The notes: a model not told the origin generated them from the sequence alone. Shown: positions 9,755 to 20,034, counted from the first letter of the stretch. The stretch is 26,139 bases of DNA from Paulinella micropora (GCA_009731375.1 BJOX01000360.1:170997-197135); one strand, 5' to 3'. Made by a program: numbers and translations.

Positions 9755-9817
9755 CAAGGTAAAAACATTATCTTTTCGCGCGCCGCTGTAATCAACCGAC
9801 CAGACCCTGTACCCCTT

Positions 9818-9822
9818 TCTAT

Positions 9823-9863
<41 letters not shown>

Positions 9864-9864
9864 C

Positions 9865-9896
<32 letters not shown>
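9818..9896 (+). repeat. (TATC)n array
   Basis: A short TATC array between a non-repetitive spacer (9754-9817) and a 28-base link to an ATT array. Confidence 0.93.
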
Positions 9897-9897
<1 letters not shown>

Positions 9898-9922
9898 CCT
9901 ATTTCGTTATACCTTTGCGCGC

Positions 9923-9924
<2 letters not shown>

Positions 9925-9983
<59 letters not shown>

Positions 9984-9984
9984 G
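9925..9984. repeat. (ATT)n array
   Basis: A trinucleotide ATT array, followed by non-repetitive sequence and a second ATT array at 10223-10270. Confidence 0.95.
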
Positions 9985-10222
9985 TTATTATTGGGCCCTG
10001 TCGCCAGTTCGATTCCCGTCGGTGCCACCAGTATTTTCATTGAACATACCGGTCTATTTCTGGACCAGTATTTTCATTGAACATACCGGCCCGTCTGGAA
10101 GTGTTGGAACTGCCCTTGCGGGGGTGTCATTAGAGCTTATCGTCAATTCTTCGTACTCCCCTCACGGGTGAGACGATGGAGGCGCATGTGCAGAAATGCA
10201 TCAGCCATTGACAGAGAAGCAC
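9985..10222. other. Non-repetitive stretch between ATT arrays
   Basis: About 240 bases bounded by ATT arrays, holding a 25-bp direct repeat (10028-10052 and 10065-10089), a tRNA B-box-like word near 10008-10017 and the dispersed GGAGGCGCATGTGC motif at 10178-10191. It could be an old retroposed fragment; I cannot assign it. Confidence 0.5.
10028..10089 (+). repeat. 25-bp direct repeat, period 37
   Basis: CCAGTATTTTCATTGAACAT plus ACCGG occurs twice, starting at 10028 and 10065, separated by 12 bases. Confidence 0.9.
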
Positions 10223-10299
<77 letters not shown>

Positions 10300-10347
10300 C
10301 TGTCATCACTATCATCACTATCACCACCACCGCCACCAGCACTAATA

Positions 10348-10385
<38 letters not shown>

Positions 10386-10447
10386 CCACCACCACCACCG
10401 CCACCACCATTACCACCATCATCATCATCATCATCATCATCACCACC

Positions 10448-10481
<34 letters not shown>

Positions 10482-10540
10482 CCATCACCATCATCATCAT
10501 CATCATCGTCATCATCATCATCATCATCATCACCACCACC

Positions 10541-10574
<34 letters not shown>

Positions 10575-10630
10575 TCATCACCACCACCACCACCACCACC
10601 ACCACCATCATCATCATCACCACCACCACC

Positions 10631-10661
<31 letters not shown>

Positions 10662-10903
10662 NNNNNNNNNNNNNNNNNNNNNNNNNNNNNNNNNNNNNCA
10701 CCACCACCATCACCACCATCACCACCATCATCATCATCATCACCATCATCATCACCATCATCATCACCACCACCATCATCATCATCATCATCATCATCAT
10801 CACCATCACCATCGTCATCATCATCATCATCATCATCATCACCACCACCACCACCACCATCACCAGCATCATTATCATCACCATCATCATTATCATCACC
10901 ACC

Positions 10904-10937
<34 letters not shown>

Positions 10938-11136
10938 TCATCACCACCACCACCATCACCACCATCACCACCATCATCATCATCATCATCATCATCATCA
11001 CCACCACCATCATCATCACCATCATCATCACCATCATCATCACCATCATCATCACCATCATCACCACCATCATCATCATCATCATCATCATCATCACCAT
11101 CACCACCATCATCACCATCATCACCATCATCACCGT

Positions 11137-11168
<32 letters not shown>

Positions 11169-11362
11169 TCACCACCACCACCATCATCATCACCATCATC
11201 ATCGTCACCACCACAACCATCATCATTTCACCTCCACCATCACCACCACCACCACCGCCATCATCATCACCATCACCACCGCCGCCATCATCATCACCAT
11301 CACCACCGTCATCATCATCATCACCATCACCACCGTCATCATCATCACTATCACCACAACCG
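10223..11362. repeat. ATT array and long CAT/CAC trinucleotide tract
   Basis: ATT units give way to more than 1 kb of CAT and CAC codon-like triplets in alternating blocks, with a 37-base gap at 10662-10698. All three phases on both strands stay open for long distances (poly-His, poly-Met/Val and so on), which is an artefact of the repeat and not evidence of a gene. Confidence 0.95.
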
Positions 11363-11418
11363 CCATCAGGAACATCGCCAGACGTCGCGAGGCAAAGCGG
11401 GAAAAAACACACGTGTTC
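11363..11418 (+). repeat. Dispersed spacer with ACATCGCCAGACGT
   Basis: Contains ACATCGCCAGACGTCGCGAG, then an AGCGGGAAAAAACACAC segment. A diverged copy with the same order of words lies at 16149-16190. Both abut TATC arrays. Confidence 0.7.
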
Positions 11419-11632
<214 letters not shown>

Positions 11633-12053
11633 ATCCTCCTGCGTAGCTCGTTGCTCTTTTGCGATTTATCGCTCCTGTGCAGTCAAAAATTGGACTAATC
11701 TTCCTCTAGTCCGTATTGGTGACTGCATTCCATCATAGCCGTCCAGTGTTGCATAGCCCGGGCTAGGTCCCTGCGGGGGTTTAGGCCTCATACAATGTCA
11801 TCATTGTAGCTTGCGCAAGCTTACGGTGCTCAAAACACTTGGACTAACGGCTTCCTTTTCTTTCTCTTCTTCCTTATCCTCCCACTCTCCATTCCTAGAT
11901 TGCCTTTTTCTTCAACGTCCTTCCTCCTCTTCTTTTTCCAGAACACAGTCTACCCGTGATTCCCATCCCGGACACATGCACAGTACACAAATTATTGTTT
12001 GATGTGAAACTGCGTTCCTTTGCAAGGACTACATTCCTTTGCGACATCTCATC
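11633..12053 (+). mobile_element. Family 1 LINE fragment, copy A (5'-truncated)
   Basis: By eye this is identical to 15530-15950 across all 421 bp, with a constant offset of 3897 and no indel. It contains the last ~35 codons of the retrotransposon ORF (stop at 11736-11738) and the whole 3' UTR. It starts in a TATC array and ends ATCTCATC, immediately followed by the 5' end of the full-length element. The result is a direct repeat flanking the complete element that looks like an LTR but is explained by head-to-tail insertion of two LINE copies. Confidence 0.92.
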
Positions 12054-12170
12054 CATATGTGACCCCGTCGCGGCGATAAAGCGCGGCAACCAAACCTTTC
12101 TCCTTTTTCTTCTTGGGCTGACAACCCTGGCTTAAACGAAGAGGCTTGCTTCCCCTAAGTTAAGCCGTAA

Positions 12171-15100
12171 GTTACAAAAACTACATGCGAAAACCTACCG
12201 ACGCACCGCTATTCCCTCCGGAGTGGCCGCCGTCACCCTCCCAGTGCGTGCTCTGCACCGCCTGAACCCCCTGGAGAAGATTTTGCTCATGTTCACCCTT
12301 ACGAAGACCTTTCGGGCCTCCTCGAAAAGAAGAGCCCAAAAGCGCACGTCCATCCGGACTACAAGTCGCAACCCGGCATTATCAACCTGGATTCCACCCA
12401 CTGTGTTGACGCCGAGACATACTCCCATTTCGTCCATCGGACAAGAAGTGCCCCGAAAGAACCAACCGAAAGAAGAAAACGCCTGGTATTGCCATCAACA
12501 CCAAGCGAATGGAAAGGCATTGAAGAAGAACTCCAATCCGCACTCCCTCTCATCCTCCCCTCCTCTCTCATCAAATGCCTGTCATGTGACGAAGCAGTAG
12601 CGAAATTTGAAAGATATCTCTACGACTTCATATCACAACGGGTAACAAAAACACAAGAACAAACTCATGAGCGAAAAAACCGCCACGTAATCCGGCTCCA
12701 AACAGAACTCACGCAGAACCGACAACAAAAACTGATCCAAAAGAGACATCTGCGAGATCTCAAAAGGGCAGGTTCAATTCCAGCTGCTGTTGCAAAAAGC
12801 CTGCAAAAAACTTGGCGAGTATTATTGAAGACCGGTAACCGCCTCCGCCGTCGTCTCAAGGAAGCAACTTTAAGCTCCGCTCAACGACAAGCAAATACAC
12901 GCTTCCGAACTGACCCTCATAAGTTTGCCAAAAATCTGTTTCATCCCCCCTCAACCCAAACCACTTCCTCCCTATCCAAAGAAAACTGTGACTCCTACTT
13001 TCCCAACCTATACAAAGACGCTAATCGTGAACAAACCTACGTGCCCTTACCTGAAATGAATCGCCCGCCTCTACCAACTGTCCCCTTTGACCTCAAGCCA
13101 CCGTCCTTCTTGGAAACCAAAAGATCTGTGTTTGCCAAGCGTAATGGTGCAGCCCCTGGCAGAGATGGTATTAGCTACCTTGTTTACAAGAGACTTCCCA
13201 CCGCTTTACTTTTCTTACACAAACTCATTGTCAAGTGTTGGACAACGGATGTAGCTAATAGCTGGGCCCAAGCTGCTATCTCCCTCCTTCATAAGGACGG
13301 CGATCCACTTCAGGCCTCAAACTATCGTCCGATTGCTCTGACAAGCTGCTCGGGTAAGGTATTTTTCTCTTTGTGGTCAAAACGCCTAGAGAGTTTTTTG
13401 CTAGATAACAAGTACTTTGACAGAGCAAAACAAAAAGGTTTCCTCCGTAACGTTGCAGGATGCCCCGAGCACATTGCTACTACAAAAGCTACCATCAGAA
13501 ATGCAAAAGATCACTATCGCCAACTGGTCATAGCATGGATTGACCTACAAAACGCTTTTGGAAGCGTAAACCACAACTTGATCCAGTTCGCTCTCTGGTG
13601 GTACCACGTGCCCCCTATGTTTGCTCGCATAATCTTTTTATACTACGAACTCTTAGTAGCCACAATCGAAGGGAAAGATTGGTCATCAGAACCCTTTGTT
13701 TTTGCTGTTGGCGTTTTTCAAGGATGCTGCATTTCTCCTCTCCTTTTCAACATAGTTTTCAACCTACTCCTTGACCTCCTATCATCCTTGACCAAAAACA
13801 ACGGTTATCATTTCAAGCATAAGACCTCAACAGATGAAGTCATCGTGCACGAAGCTGCTTATGCTGACGACCTCAAACTACACTGCCGATCCCCGAAACA
13901 CTGTCAATCGTCCATCAACATGATTGACAAATTTCTGTCATGGTCCAGAACAATGGCCGCGAAACCGCCCAAATGCAAAAGCCTTGCTTTCAAATACTGG
14001 ACTAAAGCCGACGACTATAAGGGTCTCAAACGATTATTGCCGATCTCGTTCCCACCCTTCGACCCCGCCCTTACTATTACTGGCAAACCGATTGACTTCA
14101 TCGCTGACAAGCCTTTCAAAGACCTCGGATGGATTGTCTACCATGACCTCAGCGAAAACGAACAACGTGCAGCAATCCAAAAGAAGTTCATTCTTTCTAT
14201 GCAAGCCATCGATAGCTGCTCGATCAATGGCTTTATGAAACTTTGGCTATACCAGCACTACGCTGTCCAGTCACTTGCCTGGCCATTTCTCATTTATGAC
14301 CTCTGCTTATCTTTCGCCAAAACCCTTGAGAAAATTGCGACCCGCTTCCTCAAAAAATGGGCCAATATCTACAAAAGAGCTCTGGTCTCTTGCCTTTACC
14401 GCCCACGCTCGAAATTCGGTCTACAGCTCCAATCCATCGTCTCTTTTTACCAGCGACTTCAAATCAACCGTGCTCAAATGCTGAAGTACTGCCCAGATAA
14501 ACACCTCTCGTCCATTTATGCGATGAACCTGACGAAACACGAAACATTTCGAACTATCTGGAAACCAGAGCCTGTGCTCGAAAAGCTTGAGGCACAAGTT
14601 GATTTTGAATTCAAACATCGAGGCCAATCCGATCATCTCGGACTTGGCCATGGTCGCTACCCAAAAGAACATTCCATCACAGACCGCAAAGACAGGGTTT
14701 TAGAATTAGCTGCTGAGACAATACTTGAGACAACCACAGTGCATGACATGGACAAAGCCATGCAAGGGTGCTTCCTTCGTTTTGAAGACGCATGCCCCTT
14801 CGACCTCTCCTGGGCTCGCCTCATCGGAACCCGTAATCCCCGTTTAATCTCTTGGGTCATCAACGCAAGCACAAACTCGGTTATTACCCCCGACCTTAGA
14901 CGTCTGTGGGGAATCATTCCCAACAACAAGTGTGCCCTCTGTTCTGGTCAAGCACATCTATGCCACATCCTCTCCGGTTGCCATGTTGCCCTCAAACAAG
15001 GCCGCTATACCTGGCGTCATGACTCTGTGCTCTGCACTATTGAAGCTCCCCTTCAAAAACACATCGAGAGCCATAACAAACGCTCCCCTATAGACCAAAA

Positions 15101-15635
15101 TGAATCAAAGTCTATGTTTGTGAAAGAGGGCGAGCAGAAGCCTAAGAGACAGTCATTTCATCGACCATCCCTGCTTGACACTGCAAACGATTGGCAACTC
15201 CAAACCCAATACACCGGTTCTGAGCAAGCCTTTCCTGTCCACATTTGTGTCACTGACCTCCGCCCCGATATCGTTGTCTGGTCACTGTCTACCAAGATAT
15301 GTATTCTGATCGAGCTAACGTGCCCGGTCGAGGAAAACATCCTTGACGCACGAGCCTACAAGACCAACCGATACAACAAGCTCAAATCTCAAATCGAGGA
15401 CAACGGATGGACCTGCCACCTTCGACCAATCGAATGCGGGGCTCGCGGCATGGTATCGTTCTCTGTTCATCGATGTTTCCGCGCCTTGGGTTTTTCCCAT
15501 CCCCAATCCAAATCCCTTTGCTTCAAGCTATCCTCCTGCGTAGCTCGTTGCTCTTTTGCGATTTATCGCTCCTGTGCAGTCAAAAATTGGACTAATCTTC
15601 CTCTAGTCCGTATTGGTGACTGCATTCCATCATAG
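12171..15635 (+). CDS. Non-LTR retrotransposon polyprotein: RT plus restriction-like endonuclease
   Basis: It likely nicks target DNA and reverse-transcribes element RNA at the nick (target-primed reverse transcription), acting in the nucleus. The frame is open from 12171, after a TAA at 12168, to TAG at 15633. There is no in-frame ATG before 13056, which lies just upstream of the RT core, so I list the full open frame (1154 codons); the true start may be non-ATG. Reading from 12489, residues 51-150 are basic, ending in an FRTDPHKFAKNLF motif typical upstream of such RTs. RT motifs follow: NGAAPGRDG at 219, YRPIALTS at 279, catalytic D352 in WIDLQNAFG, QGCCISPLLFN at 411, YADD at 458-461 and a FKDLGW thumb motif at 543. 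A CCHC knuckle C-X2-C-X7-H-X4-C lies at 815-831. The endonuclease shows RPD (925-927), E942 and K958/Y962. No apurinic-type endonuclease or RNase H is seen. Confidence 0.9.
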   Translation, partial: VTKTTCENLPTHRYSLRSGRRHPPSACSAPPEPPGEDFAHVHPYEDLSGLLEKKSPKAHVHPDYKSQPGIINLDSTHCVDAETYSHFVHRTRSAPKEPTERRKRLVLPSTPSEWKGIEEELQSALPLILPSSLIKCLSCDEAVAKFERYLYDFISQRVTKTQEQTHERKNRHVIRLQTELTQNRQQKLIQKRHLRDLKRAGSIPAAVAKSLQKTWRVLLKTGNRLRRRLKEATLSSAQRQANTRFRTDPHKFAKNLFHPPSTQTTSSLSKENCDSYFPNLYKDANREQTYVPLPEMNRPPLPTVPFDLKPPSFLETKRSVFAKRNGAAPGRDGISYLVYKRLPTALLFLHKLIVKCWTTDVANSWAQAAISLLHKDGDPLQASNYRPIALTSCSGKVFFSLWSKRLESFLLDNKYFDRAKQKGFLRNVAGCPEHIATTKATIRNAKDHYRQLVIAWIDLQNAFGSVNHNLIQFALWWYHVPPMFARIIFLYYELLVATIEGKDWSSEPFVFAVGVFQGCCISPLLFNIVFNLLLDLLSSLTKNNGYHFKHKTSTDEVIVHEAAYADDLKLHCRSPKHCQSSINMIDKFLSWSRTMAAKPPKCKSLAFKYWTKADDYKGLKRLLPISFPPFDPALTITGKPIDFIADKPFKDLGWIVYHDLSENEQRAAIQKKFILSMQAIDSCSINGFMKLWLYQHYAVQSLAWPFLIYDLCLSFAKTLEKIATRFLKKWANIYKRALVSCLYRPRSKFGLQLQSIVSFYQRLQINRAQMLKYCPDKHLSSIYAMNLTKHETFRTIWKPEPVLEKLEAQVDFEFKHRGQSDHLGLGHGRYPKEHSITDRKDRVLELAAETILETTTVHDMDKAMQGCFLRFEDACPFDLSWARLIGTRNPRLISWVINASTNSVITPDLRRLWGIIPNNKCALCSGQAHLCHILSGCHVALKQGRYTWRHDSVLCTIEAPLQKHIESHNKRSPIDQNESKSMFVKEGEQKPKRQSFHRPSLLDTANDWQLQTQYTGSEQAFPVHICVTDLRPDIVVWSLSTKICILIELTCPVEENILDARAYKTNRYNKLKSQIEDNGWTCHLRPIECGARGMVSFSVHRCFRALGFSHPQSKSLCFKLSSCVARCSFAIYRSCAVKNWTNLPLVRIGDCIPS
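14931..14981 (+). other. CCHC zinc knuckle of the LINE protein
   Basis: Codons encode C-X2-C-X7-H-X4-C, the spacing known from the knuckle between RT and endonuclease in R2-type proteins. It probably contributes to nucleic-acid binding. Confidence 0.85.
15261..15425 (+). other. Restriction-like endonuclease domain of the LINE protein
   Basis: Encodes RPD, 14 residues, then E within IELTCPVEEN, and a downstream K...RYNKL segment. This is the PD-(D/E)XK pattern used by early-branching LINEs to cleave a specific target. The target here is inferred to be TATC repeats from the copy junctions. Confidence 0.83.
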
Positions 15636-15950
15636 CCGTCCAGTGTTGCATAGCCCGGGCTAGGTCCCTGCGGGGGTTTAGGCCTCATACAATGTCATCA
15701 TTGTAGCTTGCGCAAGCTTACGGTGCTCAAAACACTTGGACTAACGGCTTCCTTTTCTTTCTCTTCTTCCTTATCCTCCCACTCTCCATTCCTAGATTGC
15801 CTTTTTCTTCAACGTCCTTCCTCCTCTTCTTTTTCCAGAACACAGTCTACCCGTGATTCCCATCCCGGACACATGCACAGTACACAAATTATTGTTTGAT
15901 GTGAAACTGCGTTCCTTTGCAAGGACTACATTCCTTTGCGACATCTCATC
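15636..15950 (+). promoter_or_regulatory. Structured 3' UTR of family 1 LINE
   Basis: Three self-complementary elements lie close together: TAGCCCGGGCTA (15651-15662), ACAATG-TCAT-CATTGT (15689-15704) and AGCTTGCGCAAGCT (15705-15718). They are followed by a pyrimidine-rich stretch and the terminal CGACATCTCATC. All three palindromes are conserved in copies A and B and the visible part of copy C. In related LINEs the RT recognises 3' UTR structure, so this is a candidate recognition region. There is no poly-A tail. Confidence 0.65.
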
Positions 15951-16143
<193 letters not shown>

Positions 16144-16190
16144 CAGGAGACATCGCCAGACGTTGGAAGGCAGAGCGGAAAGAAAACACA
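16144..16190 (+). repeat. Dispersed spacer with ACATCGCCAGACGT, second copy
   Basis: ACATCGCCAGACGTTGGAAG then GCAGAGCGGAAAGAAAACAC, a diverged form of 11371-11410. It marks the switch from a TATC array on its left to GATA arrays on its right. Confidence 0.7.
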
Positions 16191-16229
16191 TATGAGGCTG
16201 ATGATACAGGTAGATATAGATAGGTAGAT

Positions 16230-16290
<61 letters not shown>

Positions 16291-16341
16291 CATATGAGAT
16301 TGATGCTGCAGGTAAATATAGATAGATATAGATAGATAGAT

Positions 16342-16403
<62 letters not shown>

Positions 16404-16438
16404 CGAAAAGACATATGAGATTGATGCTGCAGGTAGAT

Positions 16439-16487
<49 letters not shown>

Positions 16488-16514
16488 CAGATAGATAGAT
16501 AGATATATAGATAT

Positions 16515-16555
<41 letters not shown>

Positions 16556-16560
16556 GAGAG

Positions 16561-16591
<31 letters not shown>

Positions 16592-16618
16592 AAACACAAA
16601 AGAGATTGATACTCCAGG

Positions 16619-16674
<56 letters not shown>

Positions 16675-16704
16675 AAAGACATATGAGATTGATGCTGCAG
16701 GTAG
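16181..16704. repeat. Five ~30-bp units spaced through GATA arrays
   Basis: Units resembling AAGACATATGAGATTGATGC followed by TGCAGGTA occur at about 16181-16212, 16290-16314, 16404-16434, 16590-16620 and 16673-16704, each separated by a GATA array. The first (GAGGCTGATGATACAGGTA) and fourth (AAGAGATTGATACTCCAGGTA) are the most diverged. This is a higher-order repeat of spacer plus GATA array. Confidence 0.82.
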
Positions 16705-16709
16705 GTAGG

Positions 16710-16756
<47 letters not shown>

Positions 16757-16861
16757 GTAGGTAGGTAGGTTGGTAGGTAGGTAGGTAGGTAGATAGATAA
16801 ATAGATAGATAAATAGATAAATAAATAGATAGATAGATAGGTAGATAGATAGATAGATAGG

Positions 16862-16912
<51 letters not shown>

Positions 16913-16964
16913 GTAGGTAGGTAGGTAGATAGATAGGTAGATAGATAGGTAGATAGATAGGTAG

Positions 16965-17023
<59 letters not shown>

Positions 17024-17138
17024 GATAGGTAGATAGATAGATAGATAGATAGATTAGGTAGGTAGATAGATAGGTAGATAGATAGGTAGATAGATAGGTA
17101 GATAGATAGGTAGGTAGATAGGTAGGTAGATAGGTAGG

Positions 17139-17199
<61 letters not shown>
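16705..17199 (-). repeat. GATA/GGTA/AATA array
   Basis: About 500 bases of GATA with GGTA and AAATA patches, including a periodic GGTAGATAGATA pattern at 17055-17140. Confidence 0.96.
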
Positions 17200-17227
17200 G
17201 TGACTGCTGCTTTAGAGAGAAAAACAA

Positions 17228-17402
17228 GATACATACATACATACATACATACACATACATACATACATACATACATATACATACATACATACATACATAT
17301 ACATACATACATACATACATACATATACATATACATACATACATACATACATACATACATGCATACATACATACATGCATACATACATACATACATACAT
17401 AG
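17228..17402. repeat. (CATA)n array
   Basis: CATA units with occasional CATATA and CATGCATA variants, ending at the poly-A run. Confidence 0.95.
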
Positions 17403-17405
17403 GAG

Positions 17406-17518
<113 letters not shown>

Positions 17519-17528
17519 NNNNNNNNNN

Positions 17529-17636
17529 AAGAAAGAAAGAAAGAAAGAAAGGAAGGAAGGAAGGAAGGAAGAAAGAAAGAAAGAAAGCAAGAAAGCAAGA
17601 AAGAAAGAAAGAAAGAAAGAAGAGAAGAAGAGAAGA

Positions 17637-17671
<35 letters not shown>

Positions 17672-17915
17672 AGAATCAGAAGAAGAATCAGAAGAAGAAT
17701 CAGAAGAAGAATCAGAAGAAGAATCAGAAGAAGAATCAGAAGAAGAATCAGAAGAAGAAGAATCAGAAGAAGAAGAATGAGAAGAAGAATGAGAAGAAGA
17801 AGAATGAGAAGAAGAAGAATAAGAAGAAGACAGAAGAAAGAAGAAAGAAGAAAGAAGAAAGAAGAAAGAAGAAAGAAGAAGAAGAAGAAGAAAGAAGAAG
17901 ACGGGAAAGGGCAAA
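17529..17915. repeat. GAAA/GGAA/GAA purine tract with GAAGAATCA units
   Basis: GAAA and GGAA units, then GAA triplets and a 12-bp ATCAGAAGAAGA tandem repeat (about 17674-17770), then GAAGAAA units. Purine-only over long stretches. Frames on both strands are open by repetition only. Confidence 0.93.
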
Positions 17916-17932
17916 AAGCAGAAGTAAATTTG

Positions 17933-17942
17933 TTATTGTCAT

Positions 17943-18012
<70 letters not shown>

Positions 18013-18082
18013 ATTTTCGTTGTTGTCGTTGTTGTCATGGTGATTATCGTCGTCGTCATTGTTGTTGTTGTTGTTGTTGTTG

Positions 18083-18116
<34 letters not shown>

Positions 18117-18190
18117 TGTTATTGTTATTGTTATTGTTATTGTTATTGTTATTGTCATTGTTATTGTGATTGTTATTGTGATGGTGCTGC
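17933..18190. repeat. GTT/GTC/ATTGTT tract
   Basis: GTT triplets with GTC patches, then hexameric TTATTG units at about 18118-18180. A similar GTT tract recurs at 21889-22200. Confidence 0.93.
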
Positions 18191-18254
18191 TGCTTGTGCC
18201 TTGTTGCTGTGTCGTTAGCTGGTGGAGCAATCCAGCAACGCACTGGTGACACAC
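18191..18254. other. Non-repetitive spacer
   Basis: About 60 bases between GTT and CA tracts; no gene recognised. Confidence 0.5.
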
Positions 18255-18834
<580 letters not shown>

Positions 18835-18835
18835 C

Positions 18836-18836
18836 T

Positions 18837-18871
<35 letters not shown>

Positions 18872-18957
18872 CTCCTAACTTTACATACTTACATACGTAC
18901 ACACGTACATACATACATACATACATACAGACACCAGGCGGAGGCGCATGTGCTCAC
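18836..18957. repeat. CTTA array, CATA array and dispersed GGAGGCGCATGTGC spacer
   Basis: CTTA units (18836-18870), a short non-repeat, CATA units (to 18928), then the sequence CCAGGCGGAGGCGCATGTGC ending at 18953. That motif recurs at 10178 and three times in tandem at 20174-20275. Confidence 0.85.
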
Positions 18958-19121
<164 letters not shown>

Positions 19122-19212
19122 ATATATCCGTCCTGGGCATGACGGTAAACTGCATCCCGGGGTTGGACTCGGCCCACTGGCACCTACAGCCTGGGGGTTG
19201 ATCTATCTATCT
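19122..19212. other. ~75-bp spacer and three TATC units
   Basis: A GC-rich non-repetitive piece (CCGGGGTTGGACTCGGCCCA and flanks) lies between two TATC stretches and could be yet another truncated element. It has no match elsewhere in the window that I can see. Confidence 0.5.
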
Positions 19213-20034
19213 CCTTCAGCCCTGCACCATCTGTTTTTGTTTTCTTGGATTTATGCAGTCGCAGCTGGTGCAGCGTGACTGGCCAGGGCTGATGACTACC
19301 CTTCATCGGCCCTCGATACACTCTCAAACTGTTCGGAAAAGCCCTAAGAGCCTTCGATACCGCGGTCTGCGGGAAACCGCAACGTGCAGCAGGCGAGGTA
19401 ACGCTCGTCGGATGGTACAAACTCGAAGGATATGGCCACGCAGGGAATAATGGGTAACCCGCAGCCAAGTCCCTTCTTGTCAGGCCAACCCCGCGCATGG
19501 CTCCTACTCGGTACGACTACCTCTGATTGGCTGCCTTGGACTGACTTGGTGTTCCGACGTGAGTTTAGTGACCAGTGGCTATGGCAAATGGCCACTACTC
19601 TCGACGTCGGCCCACTTATGTCACCGCTGCAGCTGGCCCGGTAGTCCTCCGTCGCCACTACCCAGTGGTGTCCTGACAAATGGGAAAGGTTCAGAGACTA
19701 GACGGGAGTGGGATCTTCCTGTGTGCGGGTAGGTACATAAGCAGGGAGATCTTAAGCTATAGTCCGGCCGCCGCGAAAGTGGTCGCCTTGGATGAAGCTC
19801 GAGGGTTGGTGTACCCCTCGGGCCCGAGCCTTGGCGGGGCACGTGATCACGGACACGTGTCTGGGTTGGTTCTACGGCCCTCTAGCCAGGGAGGGTCGTA
19901 GAACCGTCAGACTGCACAAATTCGGGGCCTAGTGCCCATTCCCAGCCCGCTACCCAGTCGCCGATTGGCGGCGGGGTGGAATGGATGCCTATGTCTTCGG
20001 ATATGCAGAGCTGATAGACCAAACATATCTACCC
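19213..20034 (+). mobile_element. Family 3 element, longest copy (~820 bp)
   Basis: Non-repetitive sequence between TATC repeats whose 3' end (from about 19927) recurs at 21571-21673 and in a fragment at 4931-4979 (minus). It ends AGACCAAACATATC and then passes into TATC. A strong hairpin is predicted near the 3' end at 19868-19905. Small ORFs occur on both strands, but none resembles a known protein, so this copy appears non-coding: either a SINE-like unit or a 5'-truncated or decayed LINE end. The left boundary is set only by the TATC edge. Confidence 0.65.
19868..19905 (+). other. 14-bp perfect hairpin in family 3
   Basis: GGTTCTACGGCCCT pairs with AGGGTCGTAGAACC, with one G-U pair and no mismatch; two further inner pairs are possible. 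A stem of this length in a non-coding element suggests a functional RNA fold, possibly for RT recognition. That role is inference. Confidence 0.8.

Larger units (their letters stand above)
12054..15950 (+). mobile_element. Family 1 full-length RLE-type non-LTR retrotransposon
   Basis: About 3.9 kb: a 5' UTR of at least 117 bp, one long ORF (12171-15635) and a 315-bp 3' UTR. The 3' end CATCTCATC runs directly into TATC repeats at 15951; the 5' end abuts truncated copy A. A single ORF with a central reverse transcriptase, CCHC knuckle and C-terminal PD-type endonuclease is the layout of early-branching, often site-specific LINEs (R2, R4/Dong, NeSL, Hero and relatives). I cannot place it in a clade without phylogeny. 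An intact frame and identity with copy A suggest recent activity. The precise 5' boundary is inferred from loss of homology with copy A. Confidence 0.9.

Noticed and set aside
10004-10031. Possible tRNA 3' half (AGTTCGATTCC then a GCCACCA-like end)
   Set aside because: The would-be T-stem pairs poorly and the 5' side is an ATT array with no A box, D-arm or anticodon arm. It might be a decayed SINE remnant but is not a tRNA gene.
11811-12002. Small ORF of 63 codons found at 11811 and identically at 15708, partly at 5282
   Set aside because: It lies within the LINE 3' UTR and is repeated only because the UTR is. The versions in copies B and D are altered by indels, arguing against selection on the protein.
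12223-12600. A separate upstream ORF1 of the LINE
   Set aside because: It overlaps the main frame, opens at a GTG without an ATG, has no zinc-finger or coiled-coil motif, and the main frame is itself open over the same region.
11633-15950. LTR retrotransposon or Penelope-like element with terminal repeats
   Set aside because: No protease, integrase, RNase H or GIY-YIG nuclease is visible. RT, CCHC and PD-type endonuclease fit a non-LTR element, and the repeats are explained by a truncated tandem copy.
16181-16704. CRISPR-like array of regular repeats and spacers
   Set aside because: The 'spacers' are GATA microsatellite of varying length and the repeats are imperfect; the context is eukaryotic.
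19184-19679. Minus-strand ORFs of 104 and 111 codons in family 3
   Set aside because: They overlap each other in different frames, resemble no family I know and run opposite to the inferred element strand.
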